DNA of 64,000 nt from Ridgeia piscesae (GCA_025642075.2 JAODUO010000890.1:1-64000); one strand, 5' to 3'. Counted from the first letter of the stretch, positions 1 through 12,833 are shown. The notes: generated by a model not told the origin, from the letters alone. Made by a program: numbers and translations.

Positions 1-890
1 CTCAGTGTCAACCCATCACTGTCAACCAGTACTTGTCCACCTTCAGGTACGTGTCATCTCTCTCAGTGTCAACCCATCACTGTCAACCAGTACTTGTCCA
101 CCTTCAGGTACGTGTCACCTCTCTCAGTGTGAAACCATCACTGTCAACCAGTACTTTTCCACCTTCAGGTACGTGTCACCTCTCTCAGTGTCAACCCATC
201 ACTGTCAACCAGTACATGTCCACCTTCAGGTACGTGTCACCTCTCTCAGTGTCAAACCATCACTGTCAACCAGTACTTGTCCACCTTCAGGTACGTGTCA
301 CCTCTCTCAGTGTCAACCCATCACTGTCAACCAGTACTTTTCCACCTTCAGGTACGTGTCACCTCTCTCAGTGTCAACCCATCACTGTCAACCAGTACTT
401 GTCCACCTTCAGGTACGTGTCACCTCTCTCAGTGTCAAACCATCACTGTCAACCAGTACTTGTCCACCTTCAGGTATGTGTCACCTCTCTCAGTGTCAAC
501 CCATCACTGTCAACCAGTACTTGTCCACCTTCAGGTACGTGTCACCTCTCTCAGTGTCAACCCATCACTGTCAACCAGTACTTGTCCACCTTCAGGTACG
601 TGTCATCTCTCTCAGTGTCAACCCATCACTGTCAACCAGTACTTGTCCACCTTCAGGTACGTGTCATCTCTCTCAGTGTCAACCCATCACTGTCAACCAG
701 TACTTGTCCACCTTCAGGTACGTGTCATCTCTCCCAGTGTCAAACCATCACTGTCAACCAGTACTTGTCCACCTTCAGGTATGTGTCATCTCTCTCAGTG
801 TCAACCATCACTGTCAACCAGTACTTGTCCACCTTCAGGTACGTGTCATCTCTCTCAGTGTCAACCCATCACTATCAACCAGTCATTTAA
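1..890. repeat. 61-bp minisatellite, about 14.5 copies, cut by the left window edge
   Basis: A near-perfect head-to-tail array starts at base 1, so it probably extends outside the window. The period is 61 bp: CTCAGTGTCAACCC recurs at 1, 62, 123, 184, 245 and so on. One unit near 800 lacks a C and is 60 bp. Copies differ by a few substitutions (CTTGTCC/CTTTTCC, GTGTCACC/GTGTCATC). All three forward frames are open because the unit lacks stops and 61 is not a multiple of 3, so the frames simply rotate through the same text; I do not read it as coding. Each unit contains a splice-acceptor-like CATCTCTCTCAG and, 41 bp later, a donor-like CTTCAG/GTACGTG. Confidence 0.97.
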
Positions 891-2453
<1,563 letters not shown>

Positions 2454-2538
2454 GACTTCGTATTATGCTTGACTTCGTATTATGCATGACTTCGTATTAT
2501 GCCTGACTTCGTATTATGCCTGACTTCATATTTGAGCA
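2454..2538. repeat. 17-bp tandem repeat, 5 copies
   Basis: GACTTCGTATTATGC(C/T/A)T recurs at 2454, 2471, 2488 and 2505, with a decayed fifth copy at 2522. The exact 17-bp spacing and small sequence differences point to slippage or unequal exchange. Confidence 0.9.
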
Positions 2539-3164
2539 GACTTTTTTGTCTTTGTATTATCTGAATAACAACAAACACCGCGTGCCTCGCGGAGAGGTCA
2601 GTATAACTAACCTGTCCTGTCATGTTTGGGGCGCTGGGATTGGCTAACACCATCCTGCAAGGAGGAACTGATTGGTTAAAAATGAGAGGAAGACCATCAG
2701 TCATGGACATGGATGAAAAATCAATCAATTTTTTAGAACAGCTGAGCCTGAGGATAGAGAAGTGTGGAAAACCTGCGTGTCAGGATCCATCATTATGTCG
2801 TCTACGGCACGGGACACAGACAGATAGAAGGTATCCATAGCATAAATCGGCGTTTTGGGAGAACTTGAATGTGATGGTTTTTTTGGTTTTTATAGCCACT
2901 TAGTTTACAAGTGGCTGCAAATCAAGGTTTTCGGAGAGCTTCAACCGCTACAAATTATGTTGGTCATTTGCTCGTCCCAATTTCATTCCAACTTCAATGA
3001 CAATGCACTTTATTCACGCCGGCATAATTTCGACTGATTAGGATTCTGCGCAAAAAGTCATTGTAGATTGGTCTACTATTGTTTGCATGCCTATCTGACT
3101 ATCATAATCGTCATCATCATTATAATCAATATCATCGTGTGTTCGTTTTAAAAGTTCTATGGGA
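2539..3164. other. Unique DNA with small unsupported open frames
   Basis: The longest open frame starts with ATG at 2622 (72 codons, plus strand; begins MFGALGLANTILQGG). It has no recognisable domain and no clear splice sites, so it is not annotated as a gene. A CAT/ATC-rich stretch lies at about 3100-3130. Confidence 0.35.
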
Positions 3165-3570
3165 AGTACACCACAGAAAGAAATGGTATAGCGAAAAATC
3201 CTGCCGCTGAAAATAAATACTGCTGCATTGACATTGACATATGTATGTTCGGATGTACAGGTCTTCGCGGGGTTGCGGTAAAACATTGCCGCATTTGTAG
3301 CACGACTAATTTACAAATAACTAAATAAAGAATGTTATTATCACTACTACTTGGAGTCCTCTCCTAAAATTCACAAGCCCGAATGTGCGCATTAAGGGTC
3401 GATGCGGCATTATTTATTTTAGCTCGGCAGGATTATTCGGCCCTTGGCCCCTTGCTACCATATAAAACATCCCCCGCGAATATGTGTTCTTGCGGACATG
3501 CAAGGGTCATTGCCGAAGTATGTTTTCAGCGGCAGAATTGTTTGCTTCGCTTTTTCGTGGAAAGCTATTC
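3165..3570. repeat. Three diverged copies of a short repeat, one inverted
   Basis: The motif TATTTATTTTCAGCGGCAGG followed by ATTTTTCG is seen on the minus strand at about 3185-3235. Related plus-strand copies lie at about 3401-3440 (TTATTTATTTTAGCTCGGCA) and 3515-3560 (TATGTTTTCAGCGGCAGAAT). The first and third copies also share upstream CCCGCGAA and CGxACAT segments. This looks like a decayed dispersed repeat present as an inverted arrangement. I cannot name the family. Confidence 0.5.
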
Positions 3571-3687
3571 AACAATCCGCTAGGTGGCACCACTTCACAT
3601 CTACTTGCATTTTAATTGCCAAATAAAAATTTCCTATCTAATTGGTGTGATAAATAAATTTTCCTCACATTAACCGAAACAAACACT

Positions 3688-3877
3688 CTAAAACGGCGAC
3701 AAGCTAACTCTACAGATGGTACCAGACTACAAAGTCAACGTCGACACATCAAAACAGAATCTGAACGGGGGATGTTACTTCGTGTAGGACTGTTTTACTG
3801 TTGGACCCAGCTGTCGCCGTTTTGGTTGTCGCTCTTTTACTCTGACGCCGTTTGGGGTCTGTCGCCGTTTTGACATG
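3688..3877. repeat. Short region bounded by 12-bp inverted repeats AAAACGGCGACA
   Basis: AAAACGGCGACA at 3690-3701 is matched by its exact reverse complement TGTCGCCGTTTT at 3860-3871. A second copy of the right-hand form lies at 3812-3823, and a near copy (TGACGCCGTTT) at 3843-3853. The roughly 190-bp unit could be a very small non-autonomous DNA element or a decayed terminal array. No target-site duplication is evident. Confidence 0.4.
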
Positions 3878-5578
3878 TACCAATTTTTAGAATATGTTTT
3901 ACCTGACGCTGCGGTGACGTAGCTACCTACGTAGATCACCAACGTTTTCTCGACATAGTCATAAAAACGAGATGAATGTTGCAGCTCATAATTAATTACA
4001 TCAGGTTTTTTTTTCAGGGTTTTTTCAATTATGACTTGTCACCACGTCTTGTCACAACAGCTATAGTATAGGGTCATACGGTGCACGATGCGGACGTAAC
4101 ATTTTGATTAATTACCGGACAAAAACAAATTCAGCAGTGCAGACTATAGTAATAATTTTTATTCTCACTTTGGCGAACAGCGAATTTATGACAGTAGGTA
4201 CTATTATTTTATATACGCATTCATTGTTAACATTAGGCTTTCTATCAAAATAGAGCTACCGCGCATTTTAAGCGATGTGTCTTAAAAAATTCATTATGGG
4301 ATGTACGCTGCTAGCATAATAGTTATTAGTGTAATTGCTAATAATGTTTTATTTACTTTTTATTAACTCTTGGATACATGGATCCAAAACAATTATACCT
4401 ATCCAGGTATAATTGTGGTATTGTTTCTCTTTCTGTTCTCCCACCATACTGCTAATCTGTTTTTCTGGGTTCAAATGGTAAATTGAGCACTTATGAATAA
4501 ACTGTTGCAGTTTGTAATTTGTACGAGTGAAACCAATGAACAGACACCACACCACGCATTGTGCTATTCAGACTAGACACCATTAATTCAGAGGCATCCG
4601 AATGAAGATTAATGCGATGTAGGAGTAAACATGTATCATTTAAATGTTTGTGTTTGTCCTAGATTGGCAACTATTTTCCACATGCCGTCGGTTCGTTTCA
4701 CCCCAAGCTCTGTCTTGAACAGCGGGGTGCGAGAACGCGGACAAATAACCGAGGTGCCCCCGAAGTCAATGGGGGTATCAATTAGATGGATAGCAGTGTT
4801 GATGTAGCGATGGACTGTCAATACACAGACATACTGCGGGATATCTTGCTGCTACTACCTAGTACCTACGGCTAGTGCTTCTCATGTTATGACAATCTCA
4901 ATTGGTGGTAGGCCATTAAAAAGAGTATAATTATACCACAATCCATTCTTTGCACTTCGAATAATTGTAATGCATTAATCCTTATAGTCTATCTGGTCGT
5001 GTTTCTGAATCGACGTGTAAACGTAATTCATCTAGGGTCTACCTCCTCTGTAAGCTAAAGTAAAGCAAAGGTAAAGGTATCCAGTCCTTAGAACTGTTCA
5101 AAGCGCTTTACATTTTACTTCCATGGCAGACCTGTTAAATGAAACACCATCTCAACTTATAATTAAGGGTGTTAATTGAATTGGAACATAATTGCTGCAC
5201 CTCTCGTTAAAGTATGCAGGCCTGTGGAACAGTTAAGTAAATGCGCGACAAACAAAACTGCCTGAGAATAACTGGTCCACAAGAGCGTACCAATTAGTTA
5301 ACATAAAAGTATTCTTCTTCTCGACAACAAGGTAAAACGCTGAGCCGGTAAACCATCAAGGTCTAGGCTGCTGTTATTAGACCAACCGATTTAGGCCGAA
5401 TATTTCTAAGTGTCAGCTCAAGTCAACTCGGTCGCGTGGTCACCCACGGCTATGATCTAAATAGAAGAGTTGTGAATGCCATGTAGTTTTCACTGGTCAT
5501 CCCACAAATTGTCCATTCACTGTCAGCACTTGAGTAGTTGGCTTGGTCACGCTCAACTAGTCAAGCGCAACAGATACC
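3878..5578. other. Unique AT-rich DNA, no gene seen
   Basis: No convincing coding exon. About 5060-5120 contains GGTATCCAGTCCTTAGAACT followed by AAAGCGCTTTACA, a phrase I associate with tails of tRNA-derived SINEs, so a decayed SINE fragment is possible. Confidence 0.4.
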
Positions 5579-6123
5579 GCGTCCATATATAGTTCCATTA
5601 ATTTTAGATAGACTATAGCTTTTTTGTATTGTGTAATTTGCACCGACTCTGTATTCGGTCTGTCTCCTCGTCAATATTTGTCTCTTTACAGTGCTATACT
5701 TTACTGCGACATAAAACGGCTTGATCGCGCAACTACTCAGCTAGTTGAGCGTTTGCTCAGCGACTTGGCGCGCTTTCCAAGCAGCGGCCACCGGAAGTTG
5801 GAAAGCACACCGTTGAATAGAAGCGATGGAGCGTGTAATCTAGTTCATTATGCCGTGCCGGTTGATTCGGACGTGTTGCGGATAGTGCCCTTAAGAATGC
5901 CGAGTGTAAGTCGGAAAGTTCCTCCATTTGGAGTTTAGTAACGTAGGGCTTGACGGGAAGAAACTGTGACTTGATCAGATCAGATTGTGCACCAATGGTA
6001 TGCCACTGGGCTGGCTGGATTGATTGTTGATCGCGCAGGCTTGTCGGATATCAGTGTGAGGACGAACTCGGCGGCACGCGAAGCGGCTTGACTCGTTGAG
6101 TTCCAGTGGAGTTTTGTGACTAG
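5579..6123 (+). promoter_or_regulatory. Candidate GC-rich promoter and non-coding 5' exon
   Basis: The region is locally GC- and CpG-rich (about 5740-6310), in contrast to its AT-rich surroundings. A TATA-like CCATATATAG lies at about 5583. A canonical ETS-type CACCGGAAGT is at about 5790. A strong donor-like GACTAG/GTGAGTGCG occurs at 6123/6124, with another GAGT/GTAAGT at 5905/5906. A pyrimidine-rich acceptor-like CTCTTTACAG ends near 5692, so the exon could be internal. An open frame covers 5624-5938 but shows no recognisable domain. The assignment is inference from composition and motifs. Confidence 0.3.
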
Positions 6124-7808
6124 GTGAGTGCGAAGTCGTGTTTACCTACTCTGTTTGATGACACTCGATTTATCGCCGGTGTCTCGCGCCACCGTAAACG
6201 TGTCATTGATCTCGCGACGACATAGCTGCCCGCGCCCCGAGCGACTGTCGCGTTCGTGACATGAGAGAGATTATTTGATAGCCGAGACATATAAGCGTGT
6301 TGTCGGATGCCGTGGTTACGAAGTATCGTGTCCACATGTCCATATCATACGTGTTGTTCCATTGCCAACAGCCGTGTTTATTTATGGTACCGCCGCTGGC
6401 TATGTCTAGCCCTGAGTCCTGACAGTTGGTCGTTATACTTTTCGTGTATGAGTGACGTGATTGGAGGCCCGCGTCCCAGACAAATTTCCCATTGAAACAC
6501 CTGTCTAATCCCCAGCACTGTAACCACAATAAATACCAACATGCTGCTTAGCAGTTATAATAAATGAACATTAGAAAATGTAAACTAGCAAGAGCATCAA
6601 TGTTTTGTTGATTTAGATACATAAAACAGGGCTTTGGCTTTGATGTTAACGATCAATTAATTTGAATTAAACTGGTACCATATTTGCATGTGTTATTTAT
6701 AATATATAATTTATGATTATATGCACAATTGGTAAACCATCCAATACTAGCAAGATAAAACTTGTATGTTAGAATGATGCAGTGCTATGACTATGTACTG
6801 TCTTTATGCTGCTTGGATATACAGTTATTAAGTTGAGGCGTATGCAATGATGGAGATTAGATGTGTATATTGCCAATTAAATTATATGTTAGTGAAACAA
6901 GCATTTATAAACTTAATAATTCATATAATGATTTTAACAAAGATAAATTTTCCAGAGTTACACAAACCAGCTATACCATGGTGTAATCGATATTGGATAG
7001 CTTCTGTTGTCTACAAAACTAGTCTTCAGTCAGAAAAACTAAAACATTTAACTTACTTAAAATAAATGGGGAGGAAACATCAACATTTTGCTGAATGATA
7101 TTTTCGTGTAGCCATGATATTTTGGCAGATGGGGCAGGCCAATTTGCATTGCACATGGTGCTGATGCACAATCCAATTGGTGTGATAAATTTAGACACCT
7201 GGCTTGATTAGCATAGCTGGCTGTGACAACTGTAGGATCTCCAAGGGCGGACAAGAATAATTAGACGGACTGAGTGATTTTTAACAGTGCCATTTGTCTG
7301 GCCATTGTTACAATGTGTTTGGCTGTGAAAGGATATGTTGAATTCACTGCAGAAAGAGTGAAAGGCATAGTTGCAATAGTAGTAGAATTTGGTGGAGAGC
7401 AATCAGAGGATTGGCCAGTTGTTACGAGTATAAACATTGCTATATATACACATGTGTCACAATTGGGCATGTTGGAGGAGTGGCTAGAACAATTGAATGC
7501 CAATCAATCAAGCCAGCTGTTGTATCAAAACTTATGCAATTTCATTTACCCCCCCCCATGCTGTTTGTGTCTTGGAAGATACACTGAAAGGGACTGGTCC
7601 ATGCTATAAGCTGTCTATGCCAGGGGAAGCAAAAGATCTGATGCACAACAATGAAAAGATGTCATGGATTCGAAAGTTGTAGAAAAGTTAACCCATCTTT
7701 CACGTATGATATGAATGAACTCAGCTCACAGATGCCCAGGTTAAATATGCCTTCAGTCTGTGACAAAGTTGTAATGAAAGACAACAAGCAATATGTAACA
7801 TACAGGCA
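6124..7808. other. Unique DNA; possible decayed coding segment at about 7270-7680
   Basis: Mostly AT-rich and featureless. At 7274-7609 a plus-strand open frame is followed by an overlapping frame (7497-7682) across a C-run near 7551. The two frames read plausibly protein-like text (for example LEDTLKGTGPCYKLSMPGEA), as would be expected for a decayed gene or transposon with a frameshift. No domain is recognised, so this is not called as a gene. Confidence 0.3.
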
Positions 7809-8101
7809 GGGCTTTATGCAGGATAAAATTATTGCCAGTCACACCTGTTTTGGTGGACACATGAATGTTAACTGTTAGGCCAGTTCACAAACTTTTAAAT
7901 GTGTCTGATGGTCTGATATGGACTACAAACTCACATGTGACACCATTTTCACTCACTTTCAAGGCAAAACTGACAATATCTCTATGGTTTTGGAAGACGT
8001 TTTTGCTCCTTAATTTTTTTACCCGTCCACCCATATTTCTACCCGTCAATATTCGTTTTTACCCGTCCAAATGACGGGTGGACAGGTCTCTACATAAAGC
8101 T
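7809..8101 (+). mobile_element. MITE, GGCTTTATG family, copy 1
   Basis: A non-autonomous DNA element bounded by short inverted ends: GGGCTTTATGCAGGATAA at the left and GGTCTCTACATAAAGC at the right, whose reverse complement is GCTTTATGTAGAGACC. Internal landmarks shared with the other copies are GCCAGTCACACC, TGGTGGACACATG, TTTTTGGAAGAC-like text, TATTTCTACCCGTC and the hairpin ACCCGTCCAAATGACGGGTGG near the right end. There is no open frame of note. Copy 2 follows after only 7 bp, in the same orientation. Confidence 0.8.
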
Positions 8102-8108
8102 ATCATAC

Positions 8109-8349
8109 AGGGCTTTATGAAGGATACAATTTTTGCCACTCACACATTCATGTGGATGTCAATTCATATACATACAAGCCAGTTGACATATGTTTTATGA
8201 CCTAAAATAAACTACAAACACACATGTGACATCAAGGCATAATTGACTAAGTATCTATGAGTTTGGAAGACCGGCCACCGATATTTCTACCCATCCATAA
8301 TGGGTTTTACCCATCCAAATGACAGGTGGGCGGGTCTCTACGTAAAGCT
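8109..8349 (+). mobile_element. MITE, GGCTTTATG family, copy 2
   Basis: Same family and orientation as the element immediately upstream. It starts GGGCTTTATGAAGGATACAA and ends GGGTCTCTACGTAAAGC. It keeps the GCCAxTCACAC, CATACAAGCCAGTTGACATA, GACATCAAGGCATAATTGAC and CCATCCAAATGACAGGTGG landmarks, but it is shorter and diverged. The head-to-tail pair suggests insertion next to, or duplication of, a resident copy. Confidence 0.78.
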
Positions 8350-9414
8350 GTGGTAAGATATAAAATATCTATCAACTTCTTCAGACTCCTCAGGATGCGG
8401 CACTAGTGATGATGATTTCAGTAGTGTTTGATTTGCCAATTATTTAGGATAATGTCACATAGACCATAGAACTAGCACGGCAACGGGCTGTAAACAGTTG
8501 CCTAGGGTTACGTTCGCTTTCAGTGACACACCATGTTGCCCACGGTTACGTGTTGACCCTGATTCTGTCACCATATTGATGTGCTATCCCAGCTGCAAGG
8601 CATGGTATAAAGAGATAATAAATTCACAGGTAGGGTGATAGTTGGTTCACCTGGTGACATATGGTGATGTGTTATATACACAACCACTGATAGACAAATA
8701 GATCTATAGCACCTGCATGGCATTGACATGTACACTAGAGTACATTCTCGTCGGTCACATTCCATTAGATTTTCCCAGTAGGATGTTTTGACCAAACTGT
8801 ATGTAGGCTGTTTGATATAATTATCTATATCTCTTTTGTCAGAGCTCTGCAAGCTATGGGCCAGTTTTAAAATGACTTTTATGAGTTATCTTGGTATTTG
8901 CATTCAAAGGTTGTTTAGTTCAGGGGCAGCAGGAACCACAGATTTGTTTCTTTGGTGGCACCACCTGGTCTTACTACATCACATGCACATTAAGAGACAT
9001 TTTGTCACAGCTCATATATATTCCTTTTACATACTGATCATTGTAAACATCCACAGGTCTACTGAATTGAAAATATCTCAAAGCAAATGTTTAACATGGT
9101 TTGGGGATTAATTACTGCAGTTATATTAAATTTATAGCAAAAGTGACACAGTTATATGGATTTAGTATATAAAATTACTTATAATGATATATATTACATG
9201 TGTTTTATAGATTCATTATGATTAAAATGGCACGATTTCTTTTCCACAAATGTAATTCTAATAAAATGAAGACATTACATAAATGTTATATTAATACAAG
9301 ATTGTATGTACTTTATTACAAAGTTTAATTCTCAAAGAATCCCTTCTTTTCATTATGATTTGGGATACCCAAAATCTCTTTAATGCTGGGTAATATGGTT
9401 TAGCTGCAGGACAG
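8350..9414. other. Unique DNA, no gene seen
   Basis: AT-rich sequence without a supported exon, transposon end or RNA gene. Short open frames near 8568-8852 (minus) and 8836-9111 (plus) have no recognisable features. Confidence 0.45.
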
Positions 9415-9958
9415 GGAGTGAGTGAGTGAGTGGGTGAGTGGGTGGGTGGGTGTGTGGGTGGGTGAGTGAGTGAGTGGAGTGAGTGGGTGAGTGGTGAGTG
9501 AGTGGTGGGTGGTGAGTGAGTGGTGGGTGGTGGTGGTGGGTAGGTGAGTGGGTGGTGGGTGGTGGGTGTGTGGGTGGGTGAGTGGGTGGGTGGTGAGTGA
9601 GTGAGTGGGTGGGTGGGTGGGTGGGTGGGTGAGTGGGTGAGGGTGGTGGGTGAGTGGTGGGTGAGGGGTGGTGGGTGGGTGAGTGGGTGGGTGAGTGAGT
9701 GAGTGGTGAGTGGGTGGGTGGGTGGGTGAGTGGGTGAGTGGTGAGTGAGTGAGTGAGTGGGTGAGTGGTGAGTGGGTGAGTGGGTGAGTGAGTGAGTGAG
9801 TGGGTGGGTGAGTGAGTGAGTGGGTGAGTGGTGAGTGGTGAGTGGGTGAGTGGGTGGAGGTGGGTGAGTGAGTGAGTGGTGGTGGTGGTGAGTGGTGAGT
9901 GGGTGAGTGGTGGTGAGTGGTGAGTGAGTGAGTGAGTGAGTGAGTGAGTGAGTGAGTG
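9415..9958. repeat. (GAGT/GGGT)n array with GGT slips
   Basis: About 540 bp built from GAGT and GGGT tetramers with occasional GGT or GAGTGGT slips. The G-rich strand is the plus strand. The minus strand translates as SLTH/THPP in every frame, which is an artefact. Bases 9607-9630 are six uninterrupted GGGT units, an ideal parallel G-quadruplex motif. Confidence 0.96.
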
Positions 9959-10084
9959 GACATGACAGTCCTGGCATGTCCAATGCACAGATAATGTCTG
10001 TGCCAGACTGATCATATAGACAGTGAGTCCAGCCCCTCTTGCTGGTCTGTTAAGTACTGCTGATATCTGACTGTCCAGGTCCAT
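9959..10084. other. Spacer between the GAGT array and the CCCGTTATAGCTAC element
   Basis: About 125 bp of unique sequence with no identifiable feature. Confidence 0.4.
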
Positions 10085-10993
10085 TATAGCTACTTCCCGT
10101 TATAGCTACCACCTGTTACAACTAAACTTTTTCCCGTTATAGCTACTCGATAAGTTTGGCAGGCAAACTAGTCCCGTTATAGCTACTTGTTTAATTACAC
10201 AATTCAAGGGGACAGCAGGGGCAGTGTTTCCCCTACTATATGATGAGCGAGGTGGGCCTCTTCGCTGTTTTTCTAAGCCACCTCGCTCAAAATATGCCAG
10301 AATTGCCACCTCATAGCTATTTCTTGCTATTACATGTACCTGTTGCTAACTTATAGTTACGCATTTGTTTCCTCTGTATTTCTCAGGAAATAGGCTAAAA
10401 CACCCTTCAGAATGCACCATTTTGAAGGTAGTGTCCCTGGACCCACATGGTGCCATCATGTATCTGGTGCTTGCTCAGCCCAGCTCCCACCTCGCACATG
10501 GCTTTATCCTGGGAACACTGCAACAGAGAGCAATAACTATTTCAGATTGCTGTAACATGCATGAATTAATGAAGAACACTTTTTAAAAGTCATAAGAATG
10601 CTATAAATGAAACTGTCAGTTATTTGAAATGGGATATATAACCTAAACGCATGTTCAAGACAGTTTTTATTAAGACAACTACGTTAATTATATGGAGTAC
10701 AGATTTGCAAATTTATCAAAAAGTAATAAAAGTCATCAATTATGTTTCGTCTCACTAGTAGTAGTAGAACAAGTGTTATTTGGTGACAATGGGATGGATG
10801 CTTGTCCACCAACTGTATCAACACACCAAGCTGGTGAAGACATTGCAGAAGATAACTATATGGTTCATCAGATGTCACAGTGTCTCAAACCTATCTTTAG
10901 CACTTACTGCTGCCTTATCTAAATTGAGAAATTGACAAATATAAAGTAGCTACAACGGGACTAGTTCAACGGGAAGTAGCCATAACGGGAAGA
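10085..10993. mobile_element. Putative inverted-repeat element with CCCGTTATAGCTAC termini
   Basis: The left side has four spaced copies of TATAGCTAC, three of them preceded by TTCCCGT or GTCCCGT (10085-10186). The right side (10945-10993) carries the same words inverted: GTAGCTACAACGGGAC, then CAACGGGAAGTAGCCATAACGGGAAG. This is the layout of a DNA transposon with internally repeated terminal inverted repeats. A hAT-like MITE is nested at 10222-10520. The interior after the MITE has a 76-codon plus-strand frame (10692-10922) with no recognised domain. No target-site duplication could be fixed by eye. Confidence 0.5.
10222..10520 (+). mobile_element. hAT-like MITE, CAGTGTTTCCC family, copy 1
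   Basis: About 299 bp starting CAGTGTTTCCCCTACTATAT and ending TATCCTGGGAACACTG, so the ends are inverted repeats (CAGTGTT-CCC). It is clearly homologous along its length to 23122-23445. Shared blocks include ATATGATGA, GCTGTTTTTCT, AAATATGCCAG, TTTGTTTCCTCT, CACCATTTTGAAGGTAGT and CCACCTCGCACAT. CAGTG termini are typical of hAT elements. An exact 8-bp target duplication is not visible, so the superfamily is inferred from the termini. Confidence 0.72.
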
Positions 10994-12833
10994 CACCATC
11001 TGAACAGCACAGGTGGACCCTGTCCTGTCTTGTCCATGTTAATTGATTTCAAATACACTGTAATAATTTCTATATATATATATCACAGTAGGTGTCTAAA
11101 TATAATTTCTGTGTACTAATTATATATGTTTACAAGTGACTGTCACAAAATATCCTCCACAGTGAACATATTTCAAGCTTAAACTAAATCAAGGTCTACA
11201 AATATAGATCATCTTAGCATGCGTTAACACAGAGTGTATCGCTCAATACCAGGTATTGACCCAGTAATTATATATGTGGTTTGAAATGCCCCTGGGCTTG
11301 AATAAGCATTAGAGATTTGCAGCCTTATCAATATCCGTGAATGTACATTAATAACAACATTGATTAAATCAGATTATAATTATGTTTACATCGATTTAAT
11401 ATGTGAAAACTTTAATGGGATCGCTTTTGTAAACGATAGTTGACACAAGCCAGTTATTGATCTGGTTGCTTGTGTCTCTGATAACTGTTTTGGGAACAGA
11501 TCTACGATTTCACAACTTGTTGGTATAACGATTACAAAGTGTGAGTTATCAAGTGGTATTCTAGATCGCGTGGATTTATCAGATTAATTACACGAATCAC
11601 ATGGAAGCTACATCATGGATTTGTGAGCGATTTGCAGATTAACCTTTGTAACTTACATGATCGACGCATAGGAACAGGTAATGATGTCATGAGCAAATAT
11701 AGTTGTGTACTTACGACAGACTATGAATCTGAAATAAACTAATGCATGTGTTATTGAGTAGTGTTATATTGGCAATGTTGGTTGATGTAGATATGGTTTC
11801 TATGTGATACCGTGCATTGTTTTATTGGCAACCAGATTACAGTATTTTTAATACCGTAATTTACCATCATTAGTTACCATAACAATTGTCTTAATATTTT
11901 AGAAACTATGTCCTGTATCTTAATTACTTATTATGTACTCTTTATTTTAATTTTATTAACTTTTTTATTACTTTAAGTAGTCCACAACGACATTACAAAC
12001 TACAGGATTGTGAAATATTACTTTTAGCTGTATATTCTTGAAGACTTGAAGACTTTATATAATATATATTACTATTATATACATGTTAAAAACATTTTTA
12101 TGATTCCATGTGCGTTTTGTAATGTGTGTATGTGCCTATGAAGGGTCTGGTCCCAGAGATATGGCCCAAGTTAAGAAATGCTAATAATAATAATAATAAT
12201 AACACATTGCTTTGTATAGAGAATAGACCACCTGTCTTTACGATGGGTAGAGTTTCTTTTGGTCGGGTAAAGACTTGAATGGATGGGTAATAAATGTGTG
12301 TGCATTTGAGGAACAAGTGACCTTATATTACTCATATTAATCTTATATATACTCTGTGCACATTTTGACTAAACTGCATGCATGCATGCACGGACATAAT
12401 TTTATCTTCCAGGATATTTTGGCCTGGTGACAATTTGACCCTGCATAAAGGCCTGGATCAACAGATGGTGACATTTGTGTGACAAAGCTTTTCGTTGGGG
12501 ACAGACCACTGAGATGGTGACGTAATCATGACGGATGATGCATTATGGTAGAAGGTTTGAGAACCGCGAGAACGTGTCATTAATCAATGTCACAGATCTG
12601 TATTTGGATGACGCTAACAAGTGTGAGTGATGTGTCATTTTGTTGTCGTTTGTGAATCTGTCTGTGCCTACCTACCTAAGTTGAAGGTTTGTGGTGGTTC
12701 TGCCTCCAGTCCAGAGATCTGTGACTATGACGGTTACATAAATTTTCACACTTGTTCATGGATTTTTATTGATGCAGGACAATTCATCATGTCATGTAAT
12801 GAACAAGTCTTTTTTCTCCCATGTTTCCATGCG
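10994..12833. other. Unique AT-rich DNA with a short (AAT)n
   Basis: No supported exon. (TAA)n microsatellite of about 22 bp at 12181-12202, and GCATGCATGCATGCA at about 12378-12392. A 74-codon frame starting ATG at 12627 has no features and is not called. Confidence 0.45.

Noticed and set aside
1..890. CRISPR-like array
   Set aside because: Units are contiguous with no unique spacers, and the surrounding sequence is eukaryotic.
9291..10084. Minus-strand frames of 187-234 codons rich in THPLTHS
   Set aside because: Translation of the GAGT/GGGT repeat.
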